Shown here piece after piece: positions 38,305 through 47,005 of a stretch of DNA of 64,000 nucleotides. The notes beneath the pieces were generated by a model, which saw only the letters and a list, made by a program, of their open reading frames with translations, did no database searches and had not been told where the DNA came from. Location: the NCBI RefSeq assembly GCF_000425345.1, contig NZ_KE384352.1:110659-174658 (forward strand), given 5' to 3'. The DNA comes from Rheinheimera baltica DSM 14885 (GTDB taxonomy: Bacteria; Pseudomonadota; Gammaproteobacteria; Enterobacterales; Alteromonadaceae). How positions within the stretch are numbered: the first letter of the stretch is position 1; every line of letters starts with the position of its first letter. The translations under genes and the position numbers were made by a program.

Positions 38305-38875
38305 ACAATGGTTGGGTAATTTGGATAAATTATTGACACACGATGTACCCGGTGGTTTTTCTATTTATCAGCACGCCAGAGCTGCTTTCGTTGCTGGGGA
38401 TATTGAAAAAGCTGAGAAGCTTAAACGACTTAATTATGTATTACATAATTCAGAAGTCCCATATACAGCGCAAATAGGTAAAAACTCCATTCTAGCTTAT
38501 GGCGGGATTGGTATTATTTTGCATGCTCAAACCCGAATTGGCGAACGCTGTAATATCGGCTCGGGAGTTACTATTGGTGGCAGTGCTTCTGGGGTGCCAA
38601 TTATAGGGCATGATGTTTATCTTTCTACGGGATGCAAGATACTTGGTGGCTTAAAGATAGGTGATGGTGCCATTATTGGTGCCAATGCTGTGGTATTGAA
38701 TGATGTTAAGCCGTTTACCGTTGTAGCGGGTTTACCAGCAAAGCCGATATCGGATATTACACCTGAAAATTTTGACAAATATGCGGGTTTTTATTGGTGT
38801 AAAAATCAGCCGGAAAAAGTTGCCTTGTTTATCGACTGGTACTTCACCCAGAAAAGAGCTGAAATGCCCCGGTAA
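38297..38875 (+). CDS. Hexapeptide-repeat acetyltransferase (CysE-like)
   Basis: The 192-residue protein has a short helical N-terminus and then a left-handed beta-helix of hexapeptide repeats. These include ILHAQTRIGERCNIGSGVTIGG, GHDVYLSTGCKILGG and IGANAVVLNDV, followed by the AGLPAKPI end typical of serine-acetyltransferase-like enzymes. It should transfer acetyl from acetyl-CoA to a sugar in the cytoplasm. The location in a glycan locus makes an amino-sugar or O-acetyl role likelier than cysteine synthesis. Its ATG overlaps the last codons of the frameshifted lyase gene by 8 bases. The acceptor is unknown. Confidence 0.8.
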   Translation: MIEQWLGNLDKLLTHDVPGGFSIYQHARAAFVAGDIEKAEKLKRLNYVLHNSEVPYTAQIGKNSILAYGGIGIILHAQTRIGERCNIGSGVTIGGSASGVPIIGHDVYLSTGCKILGGLKIGDGAIIGANAVVLNDVKPFTVVAGLPAKPISDITPENFDKYAGFYWCKNQPEKVALFIDWYFTQKRAEMPR

Positions 38876-38909
38876 GACATGCGTCTTTGCACAGGAATAT
38901 AGTAACAAC

Positions 38910-41747
38910 GTGAATTTTGATGAGTTATTTCAACCAGACTGGTACCTGACAGCTTACCCCGACGTGGCGGATGCCGGCATTGACCCATTGCAGCACTACC
39001 TGAAACATGGCCGGTTTGAAAACCGTTGGCCATGTGATTTGCCGGCACTGCAGTTGGATGTCGCGTTATGGCAAGCCGAAGATGCTACTGCTAGCCTGGA
39101 AGCACTTAAGGCTTTGCTCGCGTCGCAGCAACCGCTGCATAACGCGCTTGCAGCCTGGGTGTTGGCACGATGGTATGGCAGTTTAGAGCGCTGGCAAGAG
39201 GTTTATCCGTTAATAGACACCATGTTGGATGACGCGGCAGCACTGACAATACTTGCAAACCAAGGTCCGTTTTTATTGGCGTTTTCTGCGGCTATCAACT
39301 GCAAGCAACCCGAGCGGGCATTGGCTTTACTTAAGCGTGAAGACTGGCCGCAAACCGCTGATAAAGCCCTTGCAGCGTCTATGTTGCAGCAAGGCGCTGA
39401 TAAACTGCGCACCTTAAGTCAGGTGTTTGAACAGCAGGGATTAATGGGCCTGGCCGATGACAGTGGGGCTTTGCTCAGCACGTTAAAAGCTGGCACCTTA
39501 AAAGCCACCACGTTGCCGGCTAAAATAAGCGATTTATGGCAACCCTTAGTCAGCGTCATTGTGCCGTGTTATAACGCGGCGGCAACCATTGGCTATGCCC
39601 TTGAGAGTCTGCTTCGGCAAAGCTGGCGCAAACTGCAAATAATTGTGGTTGATGATGCTTCAAGCGATAACTCAGCTGACATTGTGCAGCAGTATGCTGC
39701 TTTAGATAAGCGGATTACGTTGCTACGCCAGAGCGAAAACCAAGGCGCCTATGCTGTGCGTAATGTTGGTATGGCGGCAGCGAAAGGCCGTTTTATTACT
39801 GTGCATGACAGTGACGATTGGTCGCATCCGCAGAAAATTGCCCTGCAGGTAGCGGCGTTACAGGCTAACCGTAATGCCATGGCGTCTATTTCGCATTGGG
39901 TAAGATGTACCGAGACACTGCAGTTTGGCCACTGGCGTGTAGAGGACAGCTGGACCTACCGTAATACCTCATCCTTGTTATATCGGCGCCAGGTTGTTAA
40001 ACAGCTGGGTTTTTGGGACAGTGTAAGCGTTGGCGCAGATACGGAATACATGCTGCGTACGTTAAAGCAGTTTGGTCAGCAGGCCGTGGTAGATGTAAAA
40101 CCGGGCTTGCCGTTATCTTTTGGTTTGGCTGATGTAAAAAGCTTAACCCAAACTAAAGCCACTCACTTACGCACCCAGTATAGGGGCTTACGCCGCGATT
40201 ATCGTGAAGCGGCAGAGAACTGGCATTCTTCTTTAGACTGCTCTCATGGCCGCTCAGCAGAAAGTTCGACTGGCAGCAGCGCAAACACTTTGTATATGCC
40301 TGCCCGGTTAACGCAGCGGCCGTTTGCGGTGCCGCCACGGATGTGTCGTGGTAGTGATAGCGTGCAGCGGAATAACCTGATGTTGTTACTGCAAGCTAAA
40401 AAGGTGTTTGATGCCACCTGGTATCTGGCGCAATACCCGGATGTTGCCGCGGCAGGCGTGGATGCGCTGCAGCATTTTGTCAGCCATGGCGCGAGTGAAG
40501 GGCGTGACCCTATACCGGGCTTTAGCCTGTCGGCCTATGCACTGGCGCACCAAGTGCCGCTAAGCGAGGTGTTGTCGCACTGGTTAATGTCAACCCAACC
40601 GGTTAGCGGGCCAATATGGCTTAAACAGCAGGCAGCCGCTTTTGATAGGCCGCATATGCTGCTGTTAGCCCATGCTGCGGGCCACGAACTTTATGGTGCT
40701 GAGCGCAGCTTTATTGATGTGTTGCATCAGTTAAACCACCTTAACCTGACGCTTACCGTTGTGCTGCCAAGCGCGATAAATGCCGCTTATATTCAGCAAC
40801 TACTGCCGTTGTGTCAGCAGCTTATTGTATTACCTTATGCCTGGTGGCGCGCGGATAAAGCACCATGCGAGCCAACCATTGCCGCCTTTCGCGCTTTATT
40901 GTTACAGTTAAAGCCGGATGTGCTGTACCAAAATACCAGTGTATTGCATGAGCCGGTTGTAGCCGCAAAGCAGCTTGCGCTTCGCACTTTTATTCATGTG
41001 CGTGAAGTGGCGGATACCGATGCTGAACTGTGCCGTATATTAGGCGCCACTTCCAGCGAGCTTGCACAGCACGTGCGTGATTACGCTGATGTGATAATTG
41101 CCAACTCAGACGCGGTAGCACGCTTTGTGGCTTGCCCGGAACGCACCGTATTGCTGCCTAATGCGCTGTCTCCGACACTGGCGAATTGCCCGCCAAGGCC
41201 AAATGGTTCAAGGTTGCAACTGGGTATGATTAGCAGTAACAGTGCTAAAAAAGGCATTGTCGATTTTTTTGCTTTGGCACAACGTGCAGCCGATGAAGAG
41301 CTGGCAATTGATTTTGTGCTATACGGCCCGGATACACCGCTGTTGCAACAGCTATTGCAAAGTACAGCTAATATAGTGCAGTACCGTGGTTATGTTGAAC
41401 ACCCTGAGCAAGCGCTGGCTCAATTGGATGCGGTAGTCAATTTATCGCAGGTGGCAGAGTCGTTTGGTCGCACAGTGTTAGAGGCTTTAGCGTGTAAACG
41501 TTTGGTGCTGGCGTATCGACATGGCGCGTTAGCGCATTGGTTGCCGACTACCTGCTGCGTTTTGGCTGAGGTAGGAGATTGGCAAGCGCTGCTGGCGCAA
41601 CTCAACGTGTTGTTAACTGAGCCTGTGCGACTGCAAAACATGTTAGAAGAAGGCGCCGATTTTGCCTGGCTACACTATGCACATACCAAAACAATCCCTA
41701 TCTGGCGGCAATTGCTGTCAGCAGTAACACGAGAGCATGATAAATGA
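38910..41747 (+). CDS. Multidomain glycosyltransferase (GT2, WYL-YPDV repeats, GT4)
   Basis: From the GTG at 38910 the product has 945 residues. The frame is open further upstream but overlaps the acetyltransferase gene and reads as nonsense there. A WYL-YPDV repeat opens the protein (FDELFQPDWYLTAYPDVA). A GT2 module at about 212-415 follows, with VIVPCYNAAATI, VVDDASSDNS and the HDSDDW metal motif. A second repeat copy lies at 499-534 (FDATWYLAQYPDVA...GASEGRDP). A GT4 module from about 581 has AAGHELYGAERSF, FIHVREVADT and the ESFGRTVLEALAC donor block. It overlaps the SGNH gene by 4 bases (ATGA). The start codon is the least certain part. Confidence 0.8.
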   Translation: MNFDELFQPDWYLTAYPDVADAGIDPLQHYLKHGRFENRWPCDLPALQLDVALWQAEDATASLEALKALLASQQPLHNALAAWVLARWYGSLERWQEVYPLIDTMLDDAAALTILANQGPFLLAFSAAINCKQPERALALLKREDWPQTADKALAASMLQQGADKLRTLSQVFEQQGLMGLADDSGALLSTLKAGTLKATTLPAKISDLWQPLVSVIVPCYNAAATIGYALESLLRQSWRKLQIIVVDDASSDNSADIVQQYAALDKRITLLRQSENQGAYAVRNVGMAAAKGRFITVHDSDDWSHPQKIALQVAALQANRNAMASISHWVRCTETLQFGHWRVEDSWTYRNTSSLLYRRQVVKQLGFWDSVSVGADTEYMLRTLKQFGQQAVVDVKPGLPLSFGLADVKSLTQTKATHLRTQYRGLRRDYREAAENWHSSLDCSHGRSAESSTGSSANTLYMPARLTQRPFAVPPRMCRGSDSVQRNNLMLLLQAKKVFDATWYLAQYPDVAAAGVDALQHFVSHGASEGRDPIPGFSLSAYALAHQVPLSEVLSHWLMSTQPVSGPIWLKQQAAAFDRPHMLLLAHAAGHELYGAERSFIDVLHQLNHLNLTLTVVLPSAINAAYIQQLLPLCQQLIVLPYAWWRADKAPCEPTIAAFRALLLQLKPDVLYQNTSVLHEPVVAAKQLALRTFIHVREVADTDAELCRILGATSSELAQHVRDYADVIIANSDAVARFVACPERTVLLPNALSPTLANCPPRPNGSRLQLGMISSNSAKKGIVDFFALAQRAADEELAIDFVLYGPDTPLLQQLLQSTANIVQYRGYVEHPEQALAQLDAVVNLSQVAESFGRTVLEALACKRLVLAYRHGALAHWLPTTCCVLAEVGDWQALLAQLNVLLTEPVRLQNMLEEGADFAWLHYAHTKTIPIWRQLLSAVTREHDK

Positions 41748-42544
41748 CTAAGCTGCCCACTATTTCCATTTTTGCCATGTTAGCCATGTTAGCTTTTTTA
41801 ACCGGCTTTGGTGCTGGCGAGGATGATACTGGCGAGGGTAAAACTGTCATGGGCTTGGTATCACAGAATACGCTGGCAGGTTGTGGTGAGATACAATATT
41901 TATCTCCAGAGCCAGCCGCTGTATTACCCGATAATTTTCGTACCGTGATTATGGGCTCGTCCTCTGCAGCGGGCGCGGGTGCAAGTTCGCCGTCATTAAG
42001 TTGGGCCGGGCAATATGCCGCCTGGCAGCAACAAAGCAACAGAACTACCGTGAACCTTGCTAAAGGGGGACACACCACTTATCATGCGCTCCCTGAGTAT
42101 TGCCAGCCGGCAGAGTCGCGCGCGCAACCAGATATAGCGCACAATATTAGCCGGGTATTGGAAGAGCAACCAGATTTAGTTTTAATTGCGTATCCCAGTA
42201 ACGATGCGGCCTTGGGCTGGGCTGCCACAGAAAGTGTTAGCAATATTATGTTACTGCGCACTTTACTTGCAGAGGCGGGTGTTGCCAGTGTGGTGCTGTC
42301 GGCCAAGCCGCGTAATATGTCTGCGGCGGCGATTACACGCTTGCAGCAGTTTGATATGTTGCTAAGCCAGGAAGTGAAAGACTGCGTGGTACCGTTATTT
42401 GATATTTTACAATTAGACCAGCGTTTAAACCCGGCCCTTGATTCAGGCGACGGTGTGCATGTTAATGACGAAGGCCATGTACTGATTTTTAATGCCTTGC
42501 GTGACATGCTGACACAGGGACGCTGTGTAGTGCTACCAGAGTAA
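41744..42544 (+). CDS. SGNH/GDSL-family hydrolase, exported
   Basis: The 266-residue protein has an N-terminal hydrophobic segment (about 7-22) that should export it to the periplasm or anchor it in the inner membrane. The SGNH blocks are visible: MGSSSAAGAG with the nucleophile Ser, NLAKGGHTT, the Asn in YPSNDA, and DGVHVNDEGH near the C-terminus with the catalytic Asp/His. It may deacetylate or O-acetylate the glycan. The adjacent gene encodes an AlgJ/AlgX-like protein, which strengthens a link with O-acetylation. No MBOAT acetyl exporter is present in the window. It is translationally coupled to the preceding glycosyltransferase gene. Confidence 0.75.
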   Translation: MTKLPTISIFAMLAMLAFLTGFGAGEDDTGEGKTVMGLVSQNTLAGCGEIQYLSPEPAAVLPDNFRTVIMGSSSAAGAGASSPSLSWAGQYAAWQQQSNRTTVNLAKGGHTTYHALPEYCQPAESRAQPDIAHNISRVLEEQPDLVLIAYPSNDAALGWAATESVSNIMLLRTLLAEAGVASVVLSAKPRNMSAAAITRLQQFDMLLSQEVKDCVVPLFDILQLDQRLNPALDSGDGVHVNDEGHVLIFNALRDMLTQGRCVVLPE

Positions 42545-42550
42545 TAGAAT

Positions 42551-43876
42551 TTGACCAGTTATAATCTTCAAACAAAGCACTTGAGAGCCAGTGCACCCGG
42601 TATTTTACGCTGGTGTCTTGATTTTCCCAAGCCTGAAGCTGCAATAAGCCTGCAACAGCTAACCGATGGGCTGTTATTTCAGGGCTGGTTGTTATTGCAA
42701 GATGGCGTTAAAAAGGCACAAATGTATGTGCGTCATGGCGAGCATTTAGCCACTGCAGAGCTTAGTGTGTGCCGCCCGGATGTTATTGAAAAGGTTTTGC
42801 AACAGCCCGCGGTTGGGCATATGCAGCTGCAATGTGGTTTTAGCCAACGTTTGGCGTTGTGCGCTGATCACGCTGTAGTAGGTTTTATCATTGATGGACA
42901 GCAATTTGACTTTGTTGATATTCGTATTGAAAGTACGATGAAGGTGCTACAAGGCACTTTTCCGTGGTTGTTTCTTGATAATGATACTAACCAAAGCGTG
43001 GCACAATTTACCGGTAAGCTCACCCTGTGCGGCCAAACGCTTAATGATTGGAAGCAGTATTTGGATGCGCTTGAGGCGTTACAGCAACAGGGGCGCAAGT
43101 TGGCTGCCTTGATTGCGCCGACCAAAGAAATGGTTTACCCGCAGTATTATCCGCATACGCCGGCGCAAAATACGCCGGTGCAGCAATTGCGAGAGCATGT
43201 GGGGGCCAGCGCCATTTTGTTGTATCCTGCAGCAGAGCTCGCTTGCGCAGACCAGCGCAGTTTTCGTTACACCGATACGCACTGGACCCATCATGCTGCG
43301 ATGCAGGTGAGTGTATTATTGGCAGTACAATTAGGCTTAGATGTGACTGCGGTTAATGCCTGCTTTGCTAACGATCAATACGTTGAACGCAGTGTCTGTG
43401 GTGATTTAGGCAATAAACTGTTCCCGCCACGCGAGGCACCGGAGCAGTTGTTATGCAGCTTTAATTACAAACAATATTTGCGTTATGATAATGGCTTGCC
43501 TAATTTTGGCCGGGTGATGTTATATGAAAATGACAATGCATTATCCCCGCAGCATTGCTTAATCTTTGGTGCGTCGTCCTCATACAGTATGTTAAATTAT
43601 CTTGTTAGGCTATATGCCAAAATTAGCATTGTGCATACTGCGGGTAATGTTGACCCTGATGTAATCGCAGCCATAGTACCTGATAGCATTATTTGTCAGA
43701 CCAATGAACGTTTTATTGTGCGGGCACCTGTGGCGCATTATTCGCTAGCTAATACCATACAAGAAAAGTTAGCGGATATGACGGCGGCTAGTGCATCCGA
43801 GTTGAAACTGGCTTCTGCGTCCAAAAGCGGTGCGACGCACCATAGCTATTTCCACGCATTATTATCAAAGGGATAA
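42551..43876 (+). CDS. AlgJ/AlgX-like SGNH-type acetyltransferase-domain protein
   Basis: The 441-residue product starts at a TTG six bases after the SGNH gene; no ATG or GTG gives a sensible full-length protein. The first ~130 residues form a separate domain. The rest matches the ALGX/AlgJ group: FLDNDTNQSV, a helical segment, LIAPTKEMVYPQYYP, and the signature RYTDTHWTHHAAM near residues 239-251, where Asp and His are catalytic in AlgJ/AlgX. A later GASSSYSM segment supplies the Ser block. In alginate systems these proteins O-acetylate the chain in the periplasm. No signal peptide is evident here, so location is uncertain. Confidence 0.7.
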   Translation: MTSYNLQTKHLRASAPGILRWCLDFPKPEAAISLQQLTDGLLFQGWLLLQDGVKKAQMYVRHGEHLATAELSVCRPDVIEKVLQQPAVGHMQLQCGFSQRLALCADHAVVGFIIDGQQFDFVDIRIESTMKVLQGTFPWLFLDNDTNQSVAQFTGKLTLCGQTLNDWKQYLDALEALQQQGRKLAALIAPTKEMVYPQYYPHTPAQNTPVQQLREHVGASAILLYPAAELACADQRSFRYTDTHWTHHAAMQVSVLLAVQLGLDVTAVNACFANDQYVERSVCGDLGNKLFPPREAPEQLLCSFNYKQYLRYDNGLPNFGRVMLYENDNALSPQHCLIFGASSSYSMLNYLVRLYAKISIVHTAGNVDPDVIAAIVPDSIICQTNERFIVRAPVAHYSLANTIQEKLADMTAASASELKLASASKSGATHHSYFHALLSKG

Positions 43877-43878
43877 AC

Positions 43879-44985
43879 ATGACCAAACCCTTATATGTTA
43901 CCCGGCCAGATCTACCTGAGCTGGAAACGTTTTTGCCTTATTTACAACAAATTTGGCAAAGTGGTGTGTTAACTAATAATGGTCCCTTTCATCAGCAGCT
44001 GGAACAGGCACTGCAAGACTATCTGGGTGTTGACTATATCAGTGTGTTTAACAATGGCACCAATGCGTTATTGGTGGCGTTACAGGCACTGGAGTTAAAA
44101 GGCGAGGTCATTACCACACCGTTTACGTTTTTGGCGACCACCAGCTCGCTTATTTGGCAGGGTTTAACGCCGGTATTTGTCGACATAGACCCTGTTAGCC
44201 TTAATTTAGACCCCAACGCTATAGTGGCAGCCATTACCGATAAGACCTGCGCCATTATGCCGGTGCATTGTTATGGTAATCCGTGCGATACCTCAGCCAT
44301 TCGAGCGGTAGCACAGCAGCATGGCTTAAAAGTTATTTATGATGCAGCGCATGCCTTTGGCGTAAAACACCAGGGCCAGAGTGTACTGCAACAGGGCGAT
44401 TTAGCCGTGTTGAGCTTTCATGCCACTAAGGTATTTAATACCATTGAGGGTGGCGCTGTAATTTGCCACAGTGCGCAGATGAAGCAGAAAATTGATCGGC
44501 TGAAAAACTTTGGTATCGTTAACGAATTTAAAGCTGAAGCGGCCGGTATTAACGGCAAAATGAATGAACTTCAGGCCGCGTTTGGCTTGGCTCAGCTGCC
44601 GGGTTTAGCCGGTGCGTTACAGCGGCGCGCTAAGGTACATCAATATTACTGTGATGCATTAGCACGAATACCTGGCTTGCAGTGTGTGCCACTGTTGGCC
44701 GATGGGGCACCAAACTATGCTTACTTTCCAATTTTAGTAACTGATGAATTTGGCATGAGTTGCAAGGCGTTATATGAAGCGTTAAAAGCAAAGAGTATTT
44801 TTGCCAGACGATATTTTTACCCGTTAACGCCGGTATTGTTAGATATGGATATTGATGAAAGTTGTTATCCGGTTGCTGCCGACGCTGCAGAGCGCGTGTT
44901 GTGTTTACCCATGTCAGGGAGTTTAACGCAAGCAGAACAAGATTTAGTAATTAACGCCGTTATTGAGGCGAGAGGACAGGTTTAA
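43879..44985 (+). CDS. DegT/DnrJ/EryC1-family sugar aminotransferase
   Basis: The 368-residue PLP enzyme has FNNGTNALLVAL, VITTPFTFLATTSS and DAAHAFGV. The Schiff-base lysine is Lys184 in SFHATKVFNTIEGGA. It converts a nucleotide-linked keto-sugar to the amino-sugar. The sequence style is close to the 4-aminotransferases that make Qui4N (VioA-like) or bacillosamine. The keto substrate could come from the WbpM-type dehydratase at 55004 or from Gmd. A formyltransferase gene lies three genes downstream, which suggests an N-formylated amino-sugar. It overlaps the next gene by one base. Confidence 0.9.
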   Translation: MTKPLYVTRPDLPELETFLPYLQQIWQSGVLTNNGPFHQQLEQALQDYLGVDYISVFNNGTNALLVALQALELKGEVITTPFTFLATTSSLIWQGLTPVFVDIDPVSLNLDPNAIVAAITDKTCAIMPVHCYGNPCDTSAIRAVAQQHGLKVIYDAAHAFGVKHQGQSVLQQGDLAVLSFHATKVFNTIEGGAVICHSAQMKQKIDRLKNFGIVNEFKAEAAGINGKMNELQAAFGLAQLPGLAGALQRRAKVHQYYCDALARIPGLQCVPLLADGAPNYAYFPILVTDEFGMSCKALYEALKAKSIFARRYFYPLTPVLLDMDIDESCYPVAADAAERVLCLPMSGSLTQAEQDLVINAVIEARGQV

Positions 44986-46295
44986 TGAATATTCTGGTTA
45001 TTGGCCAGTGCACATTGCACTGGGGACGCATGGAATTTGGCAATATTGGTAATTATTACATTATGGAGCCTTTTTTTCGTGAGCTACACAAGGCGTTTCC
45101 AGGGGCAGATGTTAAGACTACGATGCAGATGTCAGCACGCTTTTGTACAGCTGAGAATTTATCCGTTCTGCCATTGGATTGTTATTATAACTGGCGCGAA
45201 AATGAGCTGGAACTGGCTAAAGAAGAACTCGATATTGCAAAAGACTATTGCGTAAGCGGTAAGCTGCGTCAACATACTCCTTATCTGGATGCGGTGTTAT
45301 GGGCAGATCTGGTTATTGATTTTAGCGGCGATATTTGGGGCGACAATGCCAACTTTTTAGGTAAAGACCGTTTTGCAGTAGGATTGTATAAAGACCTGAT
45401 AGCTCAAACTTTGGGCAAAAAAGTGGTTATGCTTGCCGGCTCACCAGGGCCATTTTCTGATGAAGCTACCTTAGCGTTGGCAAAACAGGTGTACGCAGGT
45501 TTTGATCTGGTCACTAACCGTGAACCTGTGAGTATTACCTTAATGGAACCTTTGGGTTTTGATGTGAGTAAAACACACAGTTTGGCGTGTCCGGCATTTA
45601 TGTTTGAACCGGCATCCGGTCCGCAAATGGATGCGATGTTGGCGGCAGAAAAACTAAGTAAAACAGGGCGTAATAAGCCTATTGCTGGCTTTATCTTATG
45701 TGGTTGGAACTTTGAAAAAGGGCCGTTTGATTTGTGGCCACGCGATGATGCTGATTATGAAAAGTTTGCTCAAACCATTGAATATATGACCGAAGAACTG
45801 GGTTTGGAAGTGTGTTTGATGTCCCACTCAAACGGTTTTGATGTGCCGCCTGCGACGTTTACCTTGAAGCATGGTCGCGACTATCCGGTAACCAAACAGC
45901 TAGAAAACGTACTAAGAAAGCGCGGTATTTCAACCAACTTTTTCACCTTAGATGGTGTTTATGATACCTGGCAAACTAAAGCGATTATTGGCAGTTTTGA
46001 TCTGTTAGTGAGTGGTCGGGTACATGCTGCTGTTTCAGGCTTGTCGCAACAGGTGCCAACCGTAATTATTGATTATGGTCACGAACCTAAAGCGCATAAG
46101 TTGCTTGGTTTTGCTACGGTTGCGGGTGCAGAGCAGTTCGTTGCAGATCCTGCTAACCTGGCTGATTTGCAAGATAAAGTGTCTATGTGTTGGCAAAATA
46201 GGGATGAAATTGTTGCAATGTTAGGCCAGCGTATACCTCAGGTGCACGAGCAGGCCAGAAAGAGCTTTACTTTGGCAGCCGGCTTATTTGTATGA
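44985..46295 (+). CDS. Polysaccharide pyruvyl transferase family protein
   Basis: The 436-residue protein matches the CsaB/WcaK-type family. It has an N-terminal GNIGNYYI, DFSGDIWGDN, LAGSPGPFSDE, TNREPVS, and a C-terminal SGRVHAAVSGLSQQVPTVII block with the His-x-Ala signature. Members transfer pyruvate from PEP to sugars as ketals, which adds negative charge. Genes on both sides overlap it by a few bases, so it belongs to the DegT-WbqC-formyltransferase block. Some homologues have other functions, so pyruvylation is likely rather than shown. Confidence 0.8.
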   Translation: MNILVIGQCTLHWGRMEFGNIGNYYIMEPFFRELHKAFPGADVKTTMQMSARFCTAENLSVLPLDCYYNWRENELELAKEELDIAKDYCVSGKLRQHTPYLDAVLWADLVIDFSGDIWGDNANFLGKDRFAVGLYKDLIAQTLGKKVVMLAGSPGPFSDEATLALAKQVYAGFDLVTNREPVSITLMEPLGFDVSKTHSLACPAFMFEPASGPQMDAMLAAEKLSKTGRNKPIAGFILCGWNFEKGPFDLWPRDDADYEKFAQTIEYMTEELGLEVCLMSHSNGFDVPPATFTLKHGRDYPVTKQLENVLRKRGISTNFFTLDGVYDTWQTKAIIGSFDLLVSGRVHAAVSGLSQQVPTVIIDYGHEPKAHKLLGFATVAGAEQFVADPANLADLQDKVSMCWQNRDEIVAMLGQRIPQVHEQARKSFTLAAGLFV

Positions 46296-47005
46296 GTGAA
46301 CAAAAGCGGGTTGCAATAATGCAACCCTACTTTTTACCCTATATCGGTTACTGGCAGTTGATTAATGCGGTCGACTGCTTTGTTATTTATGACACGATAG
46401 AATTTACCAAAAAAGGCTGGGTACATCGTAATCGGTTGTTGCAAAACAACACTGATCAGATGTTTTCACTGGCGTTAGAAAAGGCGTCTGACTACCTTGC
46501 TGTTGTTGAGCGTCGCTTATCAGCTGATAGTGTACAACATTATGAGAAATTGCTGCGTAAATTTGCCGGGGCTTATCAAAAGGCACCTTATTTTGCAGAA
46601 ACCATGCCTTTATTAGAACGCATTTTTCGTTTTGAAGATAAAAATTTGTTTCGGTTTATTTTTAATAGTATTGAATTGGTTTGTCAGCATCTTAGCATTA
46701 CCACACCTCTGCTTATTTCCTCTGACATTGAGCAAGGCCCATTGTTAAAAGGGCAAGATAGAGTAAAAAATTTATGTCACCAGCTACAGGCGACAGATTA
46801 TATTAACTCTATAGGTGGCCAGGCATTGTATAGCAAAACGGATTTTGCCGAACAGGGTTTGCAATTGCATTTTCAACGGGTGTTACCTTTTGACTACCGA
46901 CAATTTGGCGAGGATTTTTTGCCTTGGTTGTCCATTGTCGATGTATTGATGTTTAACAGTGTGGATAATGTAAAGCGTCAGTTAGATAAAATGGAGTTGT
47001 GTTAG
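46292..47005 (+). CDS. wbqC: WbqC-family protein
   Basis: The 237-residue product begins with the WbqC signature IMQPYFLPYIGYWQLI and DTIEFTKKGWVHRNR, and ends with the SIVDVLMFN segment of the family. WbqC proteins occur in O-antigen and capsule loci next to sugar aminotransferases, but their reaction is not established. They may be involved in aminoacyl or acyl transfer to an amino-sugar. Overlaps of 4 bases upstream and 1 base downstream show translational coupling with the pyruvyltransferase and formyltransferase genes. Confidence 0.85.
   Translation: MSEQKRVAIMQPYFLPYIGYWQLINAVDCFVIYDTIEFTKKGWVHRNRLLQNNTDQMFSLALEKASDYLAVVERRLSADSVQHYEKLLRKFAGAYQKAPYFAETMPLLERIFRFEDKNLFRFIFNSIELVCQHLSITTPLLISSDIEQGPLLKGQDRVKNLCHQLQATDYINSIGGQALYSKTDFAEQGLQLHFQRVLPFDYRQFGEDFLPWLSIVDVLMFNSVDNVKRQLDKMELC

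Noticed and set aside
38772-38909. Upstream extension of the glycosyltransferase gene into the acetyltransferase gene
   Set aside because: The extra residues are the acetyltransferase codons read in another frame. The product makes sense only from about the GTG at 38910, where the WYL-YPDV repeat starts.
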